Shown here: piece by piece, positions 17,115 to 26,146 of the stretch | Layout of the letters: every line of letters begins with the position of its first letter | Position numbering within the stretch: the stretch's first letter is position 1 | Assembly: GCA_965214615.1 (NCBI GenBank) | Contig: OZ243952.1 | Location: 1,054,001-1,118,000, forward strand | Direction: 5' to 3' | Length of the DNA stretch: 64,000 nt | Origin: CBDAUN01 sp965214615 | GTDB taxonomy: Bacteria; Pseudomonadota; Gammaproteobacteria; Arenicellales; JAJDZL01 | Made by a program: the position numbers and the translations under genes | The notes under the pieces: generated by a model | Databases searched by the model: none | The model's input: the letters and a program-made list of their open reading frames with translations, nothing else | Told to the model about the DNA's origin: nothing

Positions 17115-17669
17115 CGTTGCCGGAACGGTTATGGATTTGGATGAATTATATATTATATAAATTCAACATAGATACCGGCGAAAACATATCGTAAATATAT
17201 TTTATGAATATTAAAACAGATATTTAAATTAAATTGAGTAATCAACTAAACATGAACATTTATTCATTAAAGTAGGAAAATATGTACTGGAATCAGCTCT
17301 TGCATTCCTATATCGTGTTGGGCATTCAGATTGAATGACGCAGTTTTTGTGAAGCGCATGCCGAAGTGGGCAATGATTGATAGGATTGGATCGTTCCGAT
17401 GATTTGTAATCGAAAATTCAAGTCTGCAAATCTGGCTAGCGATGACAGTCTGAGTTGTGCAAGCGCAGGAACCGCTGCGAACGCCTCAAATTCGCAAAAC
17501 GAGTTCAGTTTGCAATTAAGCAAATGAGATTTCAAGGATGGATTTAGAGCAGGGACGCTCATTTTTCACAATCGCCCGCAATGCTGGGATGCAACGGTGT
17601 CGAATTGCGCGATACGGCTGTGCCCGGTGCTGGCGGAATTGGATTTAATCAACCAGTCATGATATGCAA

Positions 17670-17759
17670 GCAGATTGCAGAGTCTGTTTCATAAAAGTCT
17701 TCTAACTCTCCCATTGGTTAGTGTTTGATGCCGGGGACCCCCTGTCCCCGGCTTTTTTT
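17670..17759 (+). ncRNA. Candidate small RNA ending in a strong intrinsic terminator
   Basis: A textbook terminator stands at 17730-17759, yet no plus-strand gene precedes it for 1.6 kb after the tRNA. A possible promoter (TTGGAT, 18 bp, TATGCA) at 17639-17668 would start an RNA of about 88 nt. It would contain a CTAAC/GTTAG hairpin whose loop shows CTCCC, a possible anti-Shine-Dalgarno sequence. No known RNA family is recognised. Confidence 0.35.
17730..17759 (+). terminator. Rho-independent terminator
   Basis: GCCGGGGAC and its exact complement GTCCCCGGC form a 9-bp stem around CCCCT, followed by seven T residues. It is the strongest intrinsic terminator in the window and belongs to the plus strand. 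Confidence 0.85.
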
Positions 17760-18062
17760 GTGCGCCAGGCATGGCGCACAAATGGAAATTAATTTTCTCG
17801 TGGAAAATAACAGTGGCGAGTTGGTCCTGTGAGGAGGCAGGTAAGTGTTCTTATGCATTTCATTCACATCAGCCTTTTCCCGTGGTTTTCGCTCTAGTCG
17901 TGCAGGCGGATCAGTTCCTTGGCGTACCAGTAGGACGGATTACTATGAAAGTCAATTTGCTATTGATTGCGTACGAATTCTCGATAAATTTGCAGCGACG
18001 TCTCTTCCCGGATTGATATCATGCAGTTCGGGAAAGATTCAGATTGCCGAATTGGGTGAGCG

Positions 18063-19406
18063 ATGAACCTGCATTCATTATTGTGCGAGCACGAAAATGC
18101 CGGCAAATGCATTCGTGTCGGAATTATTGGCGCCGGCAAGTTCGCAACGATGTTCTTGTCGCAGATCATCCGAACCCCGGGAATGAAACTGACGTGCGTG
18201 TGCGACTTGAATCCGGATCAGGCACGCGCGAATCTTCTCACAGCAGGATTCGATCCGAAAGAAATATCCAATACATTTGCCCGGACTGAATCTTGTGTCG
18301 TCGTTACTGACGATTTGGCTCAATTGCTCGGCAGCGATCGTGTCGATTTAGTCATAGAGTCCACCGGAGATCCGGTTTCAGGAGCATACCACGCGCTGCT
18401 TTGCATCAATGAGGGGCTGCATGTGGTCATGGTCAATGTGGAAGCCGATGCGCTAGTCGGTCCGTTGTTGCGCGAGCGCGCAAGGCGCCAAGGCGTAATC
18501 TATTCATTGGCGTATGGCGATCAGCCGGCGCTGATTGCCGAGATGGTGGATATGGTCAGAGCGATGGGCCTTGAAGTGATTTGCGCTGGAAAGGGCACGA
18601 AATACCTGCCGTCCTATCACGAGTCCACGCCCGATACCGTTTGGGAGCATTATGGCCTGACTGAAGATGAAGCGCGTCAAGGGGGCATGAACGCCAAGAT
18701 GTTCAATTCATTCTTGGACGGCACCAAGTCGGCGATCGAAATGGCCGCTGTGTCGAATGCGACCGCACTGGATGCGCCCGAGACCGGTCTTAAGTTCCCT
18801 GCCTGCCCGGTCGATGAACTTGCAAGCCTCTTGAAGCCGCATGCCGAAGGAGGACTGCTTGACAATGCTGCCATGGTTGAGGTGGTTTCATCGCTCAAAC
18901 GAGACGGGACCGCGCTTAGGAGCGATCTTCGCTGGGGCGTCTTTACGGTTTTCAAAGCGCCGACCGATTACGTCAGGCGATGTTTTGGCGAGTATGGCCT
19001 TGCTACCGATTCAACCGGCAACTACTCGTGCCTGTACCGTCCTTATCACTTGATTGGCCTGGAACTTGGCATAAGCGTTGCATCGGTAGCGCTTCGAGGC
19101 GAACCCACCGGTGCGCCGATGTCGTTCAACGCTGATGTCGTCTGCGTCGCCAAACGGGACTTGCACCCCGGAGACATACTCGACGGCGAAGGCGGCTCTA
19201 CGGTGTGGGGACGGCTTACTACTGCTGGAAAATCGCTGGTCGAAAACGGATTGCCGATTGGTCTCGCCAAGGGCGCGACGGTAGGCAGGCGAATAGCCAA
19301 AGGTGCGCTCGTACGTCGCTGCGATGTGGATGTTGAAGGAATTGACTGCGTTTTGGAGTTGCGAGAGGAAATGGAGCAACGCCGGCACGCCGGTGAATTA
19401 AACTAG
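18063..19406 (+). CDS. NAD(P)-dependent oxidoreductase with C-terminal SAF domain
   Basis: This 447-residue protein has an N-terminal Rossmann domain (IRVGIIGAGKFATMFLSQI, then LTCVCDLNPDQAR and VIESTGDPVSGAYHALLCI), a homoserine-dehydrogenase-like middle, and a C-terminal SAF domain (CVAKRDLHPGDILDGEGGSTVWGR). The same architecture is known in uncharacterised homoserine-dehydrogenase-like proteins with FlgA/SAF tails. It should be a cytosolic NAD(P) enzyme acting on a small carbonyl or hydroxy acid; the substrate is not evident. It has no plus-strand operon partner and overlaps the convergent zinc-ribbon gene by 4 bp at the stop codons. Confidence 0.8.
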   Translation: MNLHSLLCEHENAGKCIRVGIIGAGKFATMFLSQIIRTPGMKLTCVCDLNPDQARANLLTAGFDPKEISNTFARTESCVVVTDDLAQLLGSDRVDLVIESTGDPVSGAYHALLCINEGLHVVMVNVEADALVGPLLRERARRQGVIYSLAYGDQPALIAEMVDMVRAMGLEVICAGKGTKYLPSYHESTPDTVWEHYGLTEDEARQGGMNAKMFNSFLDGTKSAIEMAAVSNATALDAPETGLKFPACPVDELASLLKPHAEGGLLDNAAMVEVVSSLKRDGTALRSDLRWGVFTVFKAPTDYVRRCFGEYGLATDSTGNYSCLYRPYHLIGLELGISVASVALRGEPTGAPMSFNADVVCVAKRDLHPGDILDGEGGSTVWGRLTTAGKSLVENGLPIGLAKGATVGRRIAKGALVRRCDVDVEGIDCVLELREEMEQRRHAGELN

Positions 19407-19816
19407 GTCGCCTGGTCGAAAATCGCATGCTGCGCCGGATGCCTCGGCTGTCCCCCCGCGGTGCCGAGTTTGACGCGATCCCCTTTGCTTGCGTTCTTGT
19501 AGGCGAGTCGGCCTAGTGCGCAGTTGCTCGCGCCATCCATGGCGATCAGAGCGAAAGCTGTGTCGCCCGTGGACTGTCGCCCTTGTGTCGTTTCAACCAC
19601 GACCCCCAGTCCGCTTAGCTCGACGAACTGAACATCTCCGGCTTCGCCGCAGCAGCCTAGGCGCGGCGGGAAATGCGCTGTACCGCATCTGGAACAGTTC
19701 GACGCAAGCGCGATCCCCCGTTTCAATGCGTCAAAATAAGGTTTCAGAGCGCCTAGCGAGTACCGATATTCCAGGTCAATCCGAAGCGCAAAATAGTTCT
19801 CGTCCGGCTGATTCAT
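19403..19816 (-). CDS. Zinc-ribbon OB-fold protein (DUF35 type)
   Basis: This protein of about 137 residues has a rubredoxin-like zinc ribbon (NCSRCGTAHFPPRLGCC) followed by an OB-like beta domain (VQFVELSGLGVVVETT, then FALIAMDGASNCALGRL). Such DUF35 proteins usually accompany thiolases or HMG-CoA-synthase-like enzymes and may channel acyl-CoA substrates. No thiolase gene is nearby, so this copy is orphaned in the window. The frame reaches a TTG at 19831; the ATG at 19816 is preferred. Its stop overlaps that of the SAF oxidoreductase gene. Confidence 0.75.
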   Translation of the reverse strand: MNQPDENYFALRIDLEYRYSLGALKPYFDALKRGIALASNCSRCGTAHFPPRLGCCGEAGDVQFVELSGLGVVVETTQGRQSTGDTAFALIAMDGASNCALGRLAYKNASKGDRVKLGTAGGQPRHPAQHAIFDQAT

Positions 19817-19900
19817 AGTCGTTTTCGGCAACTCGCAAGGGCTGGGTGAATTTGATAAGGCATTCGGCGTGATCGAAATTGCGAACAGGTCGATAATCTG

Positions 19901-20521
19901 CTAAGTCTTGGTTCTGTCGTGCCTAAGTCCGAAAACATACCGTTGCTCCCGGATGTTTTCAAGATAGTGAAACGGACGTTCTGACAAGCCGGAATATCCC
20001 GGTGCCGGCATCAGAACTACATCGCCGGGCAGATTGGCGATCTCCTGCTCATTGCTTCGCTGCCGGTCGTCGCTCACGCAAAACCGCCCGTGCCCTGAAA
20101 GAACAAACAGGCACACAATGTGGCGATAGTCCGTGCGGTCGCGATGGGGCGTAATGCCAATTTTTCCAACTTCATACTTTTGCAGCATCCAGTCGTTGAA
20201 AACAACCTCGTCGGCAAACAGGTCATTGCCGCTGATCGCCTCGTTGAACAGGGATTGGAATCCGTTTGCCAAGTCTGCGAAAGCGCCGTCCGGGTCGAGT
20301 CTGTCCTGAACCAGCATTCTTTGCAAAACGACATTCGGCCCGCTTCCGATTGAATTCTTGGCACTGCGCCATTGCACCAGCTCAGCCTCATTGAGAAGCC
20401 GCCTTCGGAACTCGTCTGTCAGAATCGGAACCGAAAGAGCGGGAATCGTGCGCAATGCTGCCAGTGCGCCGGCGAGATGCCGGGGCGAAGCGCAAAACCG
20501 CTGACAGCGCTGAAACGTCAT
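19901..20521 (-). CDS. Putative Fe(II)/2-oxoglutarate-dependent oxygenase-like protein
   Basis: This 206-residue protein is not firmly recognised. The middle carries an H-x-D motif in GITPHRDRTDYRHIVCLFVLSG. A later His lies in ERPFHYLENIREQRYVFGLRHD with a trailing Arg, and a beta-rich region LPGDVVLMPAPGYSGL lies between them. This spacing fits a double-stranded beta-helix oxygenase that binds iron through two His and one Asp. It has no operon partner and starts with ATG at 20521. A non-enzymatic cupin-like protein remains possible. Confidence 0.5.
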   Translation of the reverse strand: MTFQRCQRFCASPRHLAGALAALRTIPALSVPILTDEFRRRLLNEAELVQWRSAKNSIGSGPNVVLQRMLVQDRLDPDGAFADLANGFQSLFNEAISGNDLFADEVVFNDWMLQKYEVGKIGITPHRDRTDYRHIVCLFVLSGHGRFCVSDDRQRSNEQEIANLPGDVVLMPAPGYSGLSERPFHYLENIREQRYVFGLRHDRTKT

Positions 20522-21100
20522 TTTGGATTGTCGTAAATAGCCTTGCCGATTTGCATCTCGGGCCGAGTCTGCCTCGTATTGAACTGTGCGCGGTCAGATG
20601 GCATGCAAATCCAGCATGATTTCGAAATTTGATTGCGTTCGTCCATGGCAATGCCGGCCATGCAGCGCCTGTCTGCGGAAAGGCGAATGATCCGGCCAAG
20701 TCATGCGCACGTTGTCTTCGAACGCAATTCGATTATATGCAAGCGAATTTGCGATTGTCGAGCTGTGTTGCGACAGCGGTGCAACGGATTGCCGATCGAC
20801 GCGGCAGCCGCGATCGACAAGGGAAATCATTCAAGTTTTGCGGATGAGCGAAGAAAAACTACGACAAGGGCGGCAATATTCGCTATATTGTGAATATATT
20901 GAAAATATGCGATTTCGCCTGTTTTGCGGCATTTTAAGGCCATTTCAATTCATTTTTAATCGTTAAGGGGTTTATCGCGCATCCTTAATTCGCTACAATT
21001 TACGGAATGCAGTCAATTGCATCCCTCAGAAAATAGACCGGAGCAAGTCCGCGGCCAAGACGGGCAGCAATCCGGCATCAAATGCCAAGAGGACTGATCT
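20522..21100. other. Regulatory intergenic region before the molybdoenzyme operon
   Basis: No supported gene is present. The right half is AT-rich, with a possible -10 TACAAT at 20994-20999 but no clear -35. It is followed by the hairpin-rich leader listed separately. Confidence 0.5.
21034..21091 (+). promoter_or_regulatory. 5' leader with three small consecutive hairpins
   Basis: Just before the molybdoenzyme gene come CGGA/TCCG around GCAAG, then CGG/CCG around a GCAGCAAT loop, then GGCAT/ATGCC around CAA. The first two elements look like imperfect repeats of each other. The last ends 15 bp from the ATG, near GAGGA. It does not match a riboswitch class I know. Confidence 0.3.
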
Positions 21101-23206
21101 ATGACGACTGAGAACTTAGGTACGCGACTCGCGCAAATCAAAGGCGCCGAAGTCATCAAGAGCTTTTGCTATACATGTCCGTGGCAATGTCCTACCGAAG
21201 TGTTTGTTCGCGACGGCAAGATTGTCTACCACAAGGGCAATCCGGAATCGCCGAACAATATCGGGTCACGCTGCGCGAAAGGCATGGCGAGCTGGCATGT
21301 GACACGCGACCCTGATCGTTTGAAGTATCCGATGCTTCGAACCAATGCAAAGGGCGAACGCGGCCAGTTCAAGCGGATATCCTGGGATGAAGCCTATGAA
21401 TTTATCGCCGACAAGCTAAAGTCGATCGCATCCGAATACGGTCCCGAAGCCGTCGCGCTGACTTGCCATCACGACCCGAACACTCAATTCTACCGCCATT
21501 TGCTGGGCGAACTCTACGGCTCGCCCAATCTGTATTCCCACACCTCAGGGTGCGAGCAGGATCGCCGGTCTGCGTGCCTGACAATTTTCGGTCACGTATT
21601 TCCCATGCATGACTTTGCTAATTCAAAGTACGTGATGCTATGGGGCATGAACAATCTAGGCGCCAATCAGGGACTATGGGAGAGCAGGGCGCTCATCGAT
21701 GCGCAAAAAAAAGGTTGCCGCCTCGTCGTGGTGGATCCCAATTTCACTGAAACTGCGCAAAAGGCTGACGAATGGGTTCCGATCAAGCCGGGCACTGATG
21801 GCGCCATGGCGCTGGCGATGTGCCACAGCATCGTCTCGAACAATTTGTACGATGCAGATTTCGTCAACAGCTACTGCAACGGATTCGACGGATTCCGCGA
21901 ACATCTGAACAACCGCGGTTATACGCCCGAATGGGCTGAATCGATATGCGGGATCGGCAAGGAGACGATTGAAAGGCTTGCCCGGGAATTTGCCACCACC
22001 AAGCCGTCGATGTCGGCGATTTTCAAGGGTTCCGGATACTACACCAATGGCGCCGATGCCGGCCGTGCGTGCTACATCGTCAACGCGCTATGCGGCGAGG
22101 TCGACAAGCCCGGCAACCTGAACTTGAAGGACTGGGCGCCGCTGGGCTTGCCGGTTGTCATTCCGGACGAAGCCAAGACTGCGCCTTCAAAGGCGCCGCT
22201 TCATGTCGAAATGGGCTACCCGATTGCGCCTGACTTGCCAAACGCGAGGCTTCCGGAAGCAGTCATCGACGGCAGTCCGTATCCGGTCAGGGGACTGTTC
22301 GTTCAAGCGACGAATCCGGTCATGAGCGACCCGAACCGAGACCGGGTGCTTGAAATGTTCAGGCATCTTGATTTGGCGGTGGCATGCGAGCTCTACATGA
22401 GCGAAACGGCGCTCGAGTGCGACATTGTCCTGCCTGAGACATCATTCTACGAGCAGGCCGAGATACGACAGGGCATGTGGATTGGTCCGGAGGTTGTGCT
22501 GTGCCAGCCGGTCGTCGAACCGGTGGGCGAATCCAAGGCGCCGTATGAGATCGTCAAGGGCATCGCCGAAAAAATGGGCTGGTCGCAATATTTCCCATAC
22601 GAAAAATGGGAGGACTGGGGCGAGATCATGATGGAGAACGTTCCGATGTCGCTTGACGAACTCAAGCGCAAGGGATTCTGGGCCGGCGAGGTGCGCTACA
22701 ACCGGGTGCCGGAAGGACTGCCGACACCGTCGGGGAAAGTTGAAATTCACTCAAGCGCCTACGAAGAGGCAGGCTTTAACGGATATCCTGAATTCAGCGA
22801 ACGCTCGGTCATCCCGGATGACGAGTACCCGCTGCAGCTGACGCATTCGAAGCTGAGCATGCATTGCAATATTGTGACTCAGAACAACCCCTACCTGATG
22901 GAGATTTGCGGCGAAAACTGGGTCGAGGTCAACAGTGCCGATGCCGCGCGCTACGGCATCGCGGATAACGCCATGGTGATCGTGGAGTCGCCCAAGGATC
23001 AGATCGAAATTCGTGCAAAGGTTGTCGAGGGTCTGGTTCCAGGATGCATCAGCGTCCGCCATGGACACGGATTCGGGCATTGGGCGATGGGGTCTACCGC
23101 CAAAGGGCGAGGCGCACATTCGAACAACCTGATGGATACCCACGTGAGCCCGATCACGGGAGCCAATTGCTACAATGAGTGCAAGGTGCGCATTCGCCTC
23201 GCCTGA
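21101..23206 (+). CDS. Molybdopterin oxidoreductase (DMSO reductase family), catalytic subunit
   Basis: This 701-residue protein has an N-terminal [4Fe-4S] site (Cys in FCYTCPWQCPTEV and SRCAKGM). It has the molybdopterin-family core (YVMLWGMNNLGANQG, VVVDPNFTETAQKADEWVPI) and the C-terminal dinucleotide-binding barrel (QLTHSKLSMHCN, ending GANCYNECKVRIRL). The likely Mo ligand is the Cys in SHTSGCEQDRR, as in polysulfide/thiosulfate reductase and acetylene-hydratase-like members. No Tat signal is seen, so a cytoplasmic location is likely. It heads an operon with a four-cluster ferredoxin, a UroD-type methyltransferase, a corrinoid protein and a cytochrome-b-like protein. The substrate is unknown. 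Confidence 0.88.
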   Translation: MTTENLGTRLAQIKGAEVIKSFCYTCPWQCPTEVFVRDGKIVYHKGNPESPNNIGSRCAKGMASWHVTRDPDRLKYPMLRTNAKGERGQFKRISWDEAYEFIADKLKSIASEYGPEAVALTCHHDPNTQFYRHLLGELYGSPNLYSHTSGCEQDRRSACLTIFGHVFPMHDFANSKYVMLWGMNNLGANQGLWESRALIDAQKKGCRLVVVDPNFTETAQKADEWVPIKPGTDGAMALAMCHSIVSNNLYDADFVNSYCNGFDGFREHLNNRGYTPEWAESICGIGKETIERLAREFATTKPSMSAIFKGSGYYTNGADAGRACYIVNALCGEVDKPGNLNLKDWAPLGLPVVIPDEAKTAPSKAPLHVEMGYPIAPDLPNARLPEAVIDGSPYPVRGLFVQATNPVMSDPNRDRVLEMFRHLDLAVACELYMSETALECDIVLPETSFYEQAEIRQGMWIGPEVVLCQPVVEPVGESKAPYEIVKGIAEKMGWSQYFPYEKWEDWGEIMMENVPMSLDELKRKGFWAGEVRYNRVPEGLPTPSGKVEIHSSAYEEAGFNGYPEFSERSVIPDDEYPLQLTHSKLSMHCNIVTQNNPYLMEICGENWVEVNSADAARYGIADNAMVIVESPKDQIEIRAKVVEGLVPGCISVRHGHGFGHWAMGSTAKGRGAHSNNLMDTHVSPITGANCYNECKVRIRLA

Positions 23207-23233
23207 TGCGCGAATCCACCGGAGGTAAGAACG

Positions 23234-23791
23234 ATGCAATACGGATTTTATTTTGACCACAATCGCTGCGTGAAGTGCCACGCATGCGAAATTGCCTGCA
23301 AGTCCTGGAATGAGATCGATGTCGGCCCGCGCTGGCGCGAGGTTGTAAAGATCGAGTCAGGCAGCTTTCCCAATGTTTCGGCGATGAATGTTTCCATGGC
23401 GTGCATGCATTGCGGCGATGCGCCGTGCAAGAATGCATGCCCGGTTTCTGCGATTACGAAACGCGCTGATGACGGCATCGTCGTTGTCGATCAGAACAAG
23501 TGCATCGGGTGTGGATTCTGCACCTGGGCCTGTCCGTTCAACGCGCCGCAGCTCAGTTCTGCCGCCGGCAAGATGGAGAAATGCAACTTTTGCCAGACCC
23601 CGGGCAAGGAGCGTCCATTGGATATGCCTCGCGCGTGCGAGGAAATTTGTCCGACCGGAGCCATATTGTCGGGTTCGATGGCGGAATTGGCCAGGCAGAA
23701 TCGAGAATCAGCCGCCAAGCGGCTTGGCTCCATGGCTGCAAAGGGCTACCCGGGAATCGTCGTGGATGCCGCTTCCAGCTTTGGCGGCTAG
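23234..23791 (+). CDS. 4Fe-4S ferredoxin-type electron-transfer subunit (DmsB/PhsB-like)
   Basis: This 185-residue protein has four cysteine groups for four [4Fe-4S] clusters: CVKCHACEIAC, CMHCGDAPCKNAC, CIGCGFCTWAC, and the CNFCQTPG group completed by ACEEICP. This is the beta subunit of a complex iron-sulfur molybdoenzyme and passes electrons between the catalytic subunit and the membrane partner. It starts 27 bp after the molybdoenzyme, with a strong GGAGGTAA site. It has no signal peptide, which fits a cytoplasmic complex. Confidence 0.93.
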   Translation: MQYGFYFDHNRCVKCHACEIACKSWNEIDVGPRWREVVKIESGSFPNVSAMNVSMACMHCGDAPCKNACPVSAITKRADDGIVVVDQNKCIGCGFCTWACPFNAPQLSSAAGKMEKCNFCQTPGKERPLDMPRACEEICPTGAILSGSMAELARQNRESAAKRLGSMAAKGYPGIVVDAASSFGG

Positions 23792-23833
23792 GCGAGGACG
23801 CTGATTCAAACCGCTGACTAGGGAGGGACGAAA

Positions 23834-25207
23834 ATGGTACAGATTATCGGCGAAGCGGTACCGCCGCAAAGGCAGCGGACCATAGACGCACTGCATCTTC
23901 GGGAGCCGGACATGGTGCCAATCGGCCTGTGGGGCACCATCGAAGGCTATCAAAACCTGCGAAAGGGTCTGGGCATGGACTTCAAGGCCGACCCCAAGGA
24001 CTACCGTACCGGTTCGACGACGTGGACTACGGATGTCAGCTTCGAGCTGGATTTGGCCGAGAGGCTCGATGTCGACTTTGTCCGCATTGCGATCGGGTCT
24101 CCGGGCGGGTCGCCCGGATTTCGCGAGATTGCGTTTGACGAGATCCCTTTTGACATGGGCATTCCGCCGCCCAGCGTCGATATCAATGTCGACGAGTGGG
24201 GGGTGATTCGCAAATGGACGCCGCACGAGCAGGGCGGATATTACGAAATGATCGGCTATCCGCTGTTTCATGCGACCAGTGCGCCGCTTGAGGAGGGGTT
24301 GCGAATCCTTGAAGAATTCCCCTGGCCGGACCCCTATGACGAGTCATGCTGGGAGGATTCGCCGATTCCGGGGATGACGCTTCGCGAATATTGCAAGTTC
24401 ATTCGCGAAGAAACCCCGTTCGCCCTGCTGGGCCAGGGAGGACGCGGCGGCATTTTCGAGCAGGCAAAGTACATGGTCGGCTATGCGAAGATTTTTTCCG
24501 ACTTTATCGAGTCGCCTGATTTTCTGGATAAGATGCTGGCACGGCTGACTGACATTGAAATCGAATTCAACAAGGCGATCATCGATCAATGCGGCGAGTA
24601 CTTGGACTGGATGCGGATGAGCCCTGAAGATCTGGCCAGCGAGAAGACGGCCTTCCTTTCCTTGAAGATGTTCGACCGCCAGGTCAAGCCGCATTACATT
24701 CGCGCATTTCGTGAAATCAAGGAATACTATTTGAAAAAGAACCCTCAAGGGAGAATCCAGTTTCACAGTTGCGGGGCGATTCCCGAGCCGTTCATGAGGG
24801 GGCTGATCGAGGCGGGCGTAGACGGCTACGACAGTCTGCCGCCGAAAGTGGCGCGCCATTCCAATCCGGCCGCGAAAAAGCGTCAGCTTGGCAAGGAAAT
24901 GTTCTTTTACGGCGGAATTGACGTGCAGGAAACGCTGCCTTGGGGCAGCGTGGAGGATGTACGCAACGAAGTTCGCCAGAGAATCTGGGAGATGGGCCAT
25001 GGCGGCGGCTTTCTGCTCAGTTCATCGCATCGGCTCGAACATGACGTGCCGACGCAGAATGTGGTGGCGATGATCGAGGAAGCGCGGGAATACGGGGTCT
25101 ATCCGCTGCCTGAAGATCCGCCGTCCGGCGCCGACACCGGAGAGGGTTACGAACCGTGGTCCGGCGATCGCAAAAAACGCCGCCGCAGACCGAGGCCGGC
25201 TGCCTGA
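23834..25207 (+). CDS. Uroporphyrinogen decarboxylase-like methyltransferase (MtaA/MtbA superfamily)
   Basis: This 457-residue protein belongs to the UroD/MtaA barrel family. It has RTIDALHLREPDMVPIGLWG, the H-x-C metal motif in QFHSCGAI, FFYGGIDVQETLPWGSVEDV and the closing GGGFLLSSSHRLEHDVP. Relatives transfer methyl groups to or from corrinoid proteins, using zinc to activate the second substrate. No Cys follows the HxC motif, and the usual later ligand position reads SSSH, so the metal site differs from MtaA. The C-terminus is a basic tail (KKRRRRPRP). It lies between the ferredoxin and the second corrinoid protein, in one operon. Confidence 0.85.
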   Translation: MVQIIGEAVPPQRQRTIDALHLREPDMVPIGLWGTIEGYQNLRKGLGMDFKADPKDYRTGSTTWTTDVSFELDLAERLDVDFVRIAIGSPGGSPGFREIAFDEIPFDMGIPPPSVDINVDEWGVIRKWTPHEQGGYYEMIGYPLFHATSAPLEEGLRILEEFPWPDPYDESCWEDSPIPGMTLREYCKFIREETPFALLGQGGRGGIFEQAKYMVGYAKIFSDFIESPDFLDKMLARLTDIEIEFNKAIIDQCGEYLDWMRMSPEDLASEKTAFLSLKMFDRQVKPHYIRAFREIKEYYLKKNPQGRIQFHSCGAIPEPFMRGLIEAGVDGYDSLPPKVARHSNPAAKKRQLGKEMFFYGGIDVQETLPWGSVEDVRNEVRQRIWEMGHGGGFLLSSSHRLEHDVPTQNVVAMIEEAREYGVYPLPEDPPSGADTGEGYEPWSGDRKKRRRRPRPAA

Positions 25208-25240
25208 ATTTGACAACGCAACCAATCGGACGAGCCAAGC

Positions 25241-26089
25241 ATGCCGCTTAAAATCAATACTGAAGAAGAATGGGATATCGAAGATCTGCAGTATGACTTC
25301 GAGGATTCCATGGAGACTGACAGGTGGAACGATGCGCCGAAAGAGATTAAGGAGCTGTTTCACGAAATTGAGTGGAATATTATCGACGGGGAGCATGAGG
25401 AGACATCGGATCTGATTCATCCGGCTCTGGATTCCGATATATCGCCGCGCACTCTGGTTGCGGGTCCGATGGCCACCGGCATTGCCGAAGTCGGAAGACG
25501 GTTCAAGATGGACGAGTACTTCCTGCCCGAGGTAATGATGTCAGCCAAGTGCATGCATTCGGCGCTGGCGATTCTAAAGCCTTTGATCATTGCGGAAAAG
25601 TCCGAGGAGATCGGAACGGTTGTCGTGGGTACGGTTCAAGGCGATTTGCACGACATTGGCAAGAAGATCGTGGCGATGATGCTCGAAGCTGCCGGCTTCA
25701 CGGTGATCGATTTGGGCGTTACGGTTCCGCCTGAGGACTTCATTGCCGCAATTCGCGAGCACAAGCCGCAAATCGTAGGTTTTTCGGCACTGCTGACTAC
25801 GACGATGAACATGCAGTGGGAGACGATCAAGCAAATCACCTCTGAAGGCATGCGCGAAGATGTGAAGGTATTTGTCGGCGGCGCGCCGATCAGCCAGGCG
25901 TGGTGCGACAAGATCGGCGCGGACGCCTATGGCGTCGATGCGCTGGTCGCGGTTGAAAAGGCGAAGGCCTGCGTGGAGGAGTTTCGCGACTTGCGCGGAG
26001 GGGACCCGGCTTTGCACGGTGCGATGCTGGCGGTCGACGTCCAGCGGGTTTCCGAACAGGCGGCGCAGCTGGAAGCAGCCGCAGGCTGA
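25241..26089 (+). CDS. Second corrinoid (B12-binding) protein
   Basis: This 282-residue protein has an acidic N-terminal extension (about residues 1-45), a helical cap (VAGPMATGIAEVGRRFKMDE, then YFLPEVMMSAKCMHSALAIL) and a B12 domain with GDLHDIGKKIVAMM, FTVIDLGVTVPPEDF, IVGFSALLTTTMNMQ and VFVGGAPISQ. It carries the methyl group for the adjacent UroD-type enzyme. It is clearly paralogous to the protein at 6771 but has longer ends. A corrinoid protein encoded within a molybdoenzyme operon is unusual. The nearest activator gene is that at 8599. Confidence 0.92.
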   Translation: MPLKINTEEEWDIEDLQYDFEDSMETDRWNDAPKEIKELFHEIEWNIIDGEHEETSDLIHPALDSDISPRTLVAGPMATGIAEVGRRFKMDEYFLPEVMMSAKCMHSALAILKPLIIAEKSEEIGTVVVGTVQGDLHDIGKKIVAMMLEAAGFTVIDLGVTVPPEDFIAAIREHKPQIVGFSALLTTTMNMQWETIKQITSEGMREDVKVFVGGAPISQAWCDKIGADAYGVDALVAVEKAKACVEEFRDLRGGDPALHGAMLAVDVQRVSEQAAQLEAAAG

Positions 26090-26146
26090 GAGCGCCGGCG
26101 AAGACCGGCGTCGACATCCTGGCATTCATGAGCGAGGGATGAAACG

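Larger units (their letters stand above)
17115..18062. other. Long intergenic region with an AT-rich palindrome and an sRNA candidate
   Basis: No supported protein gene is present. Near 17143-17164 an AT-rich near-palindrome (GAATTATATAT/TATATAAATTC) overlaps the likely LysR promoter. The middle holds a strong intrinsic terminator at 17730 with a possible small RNA before it. The 81-codon frame near 17771 has no recognisable features. Confidence 0.5.
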
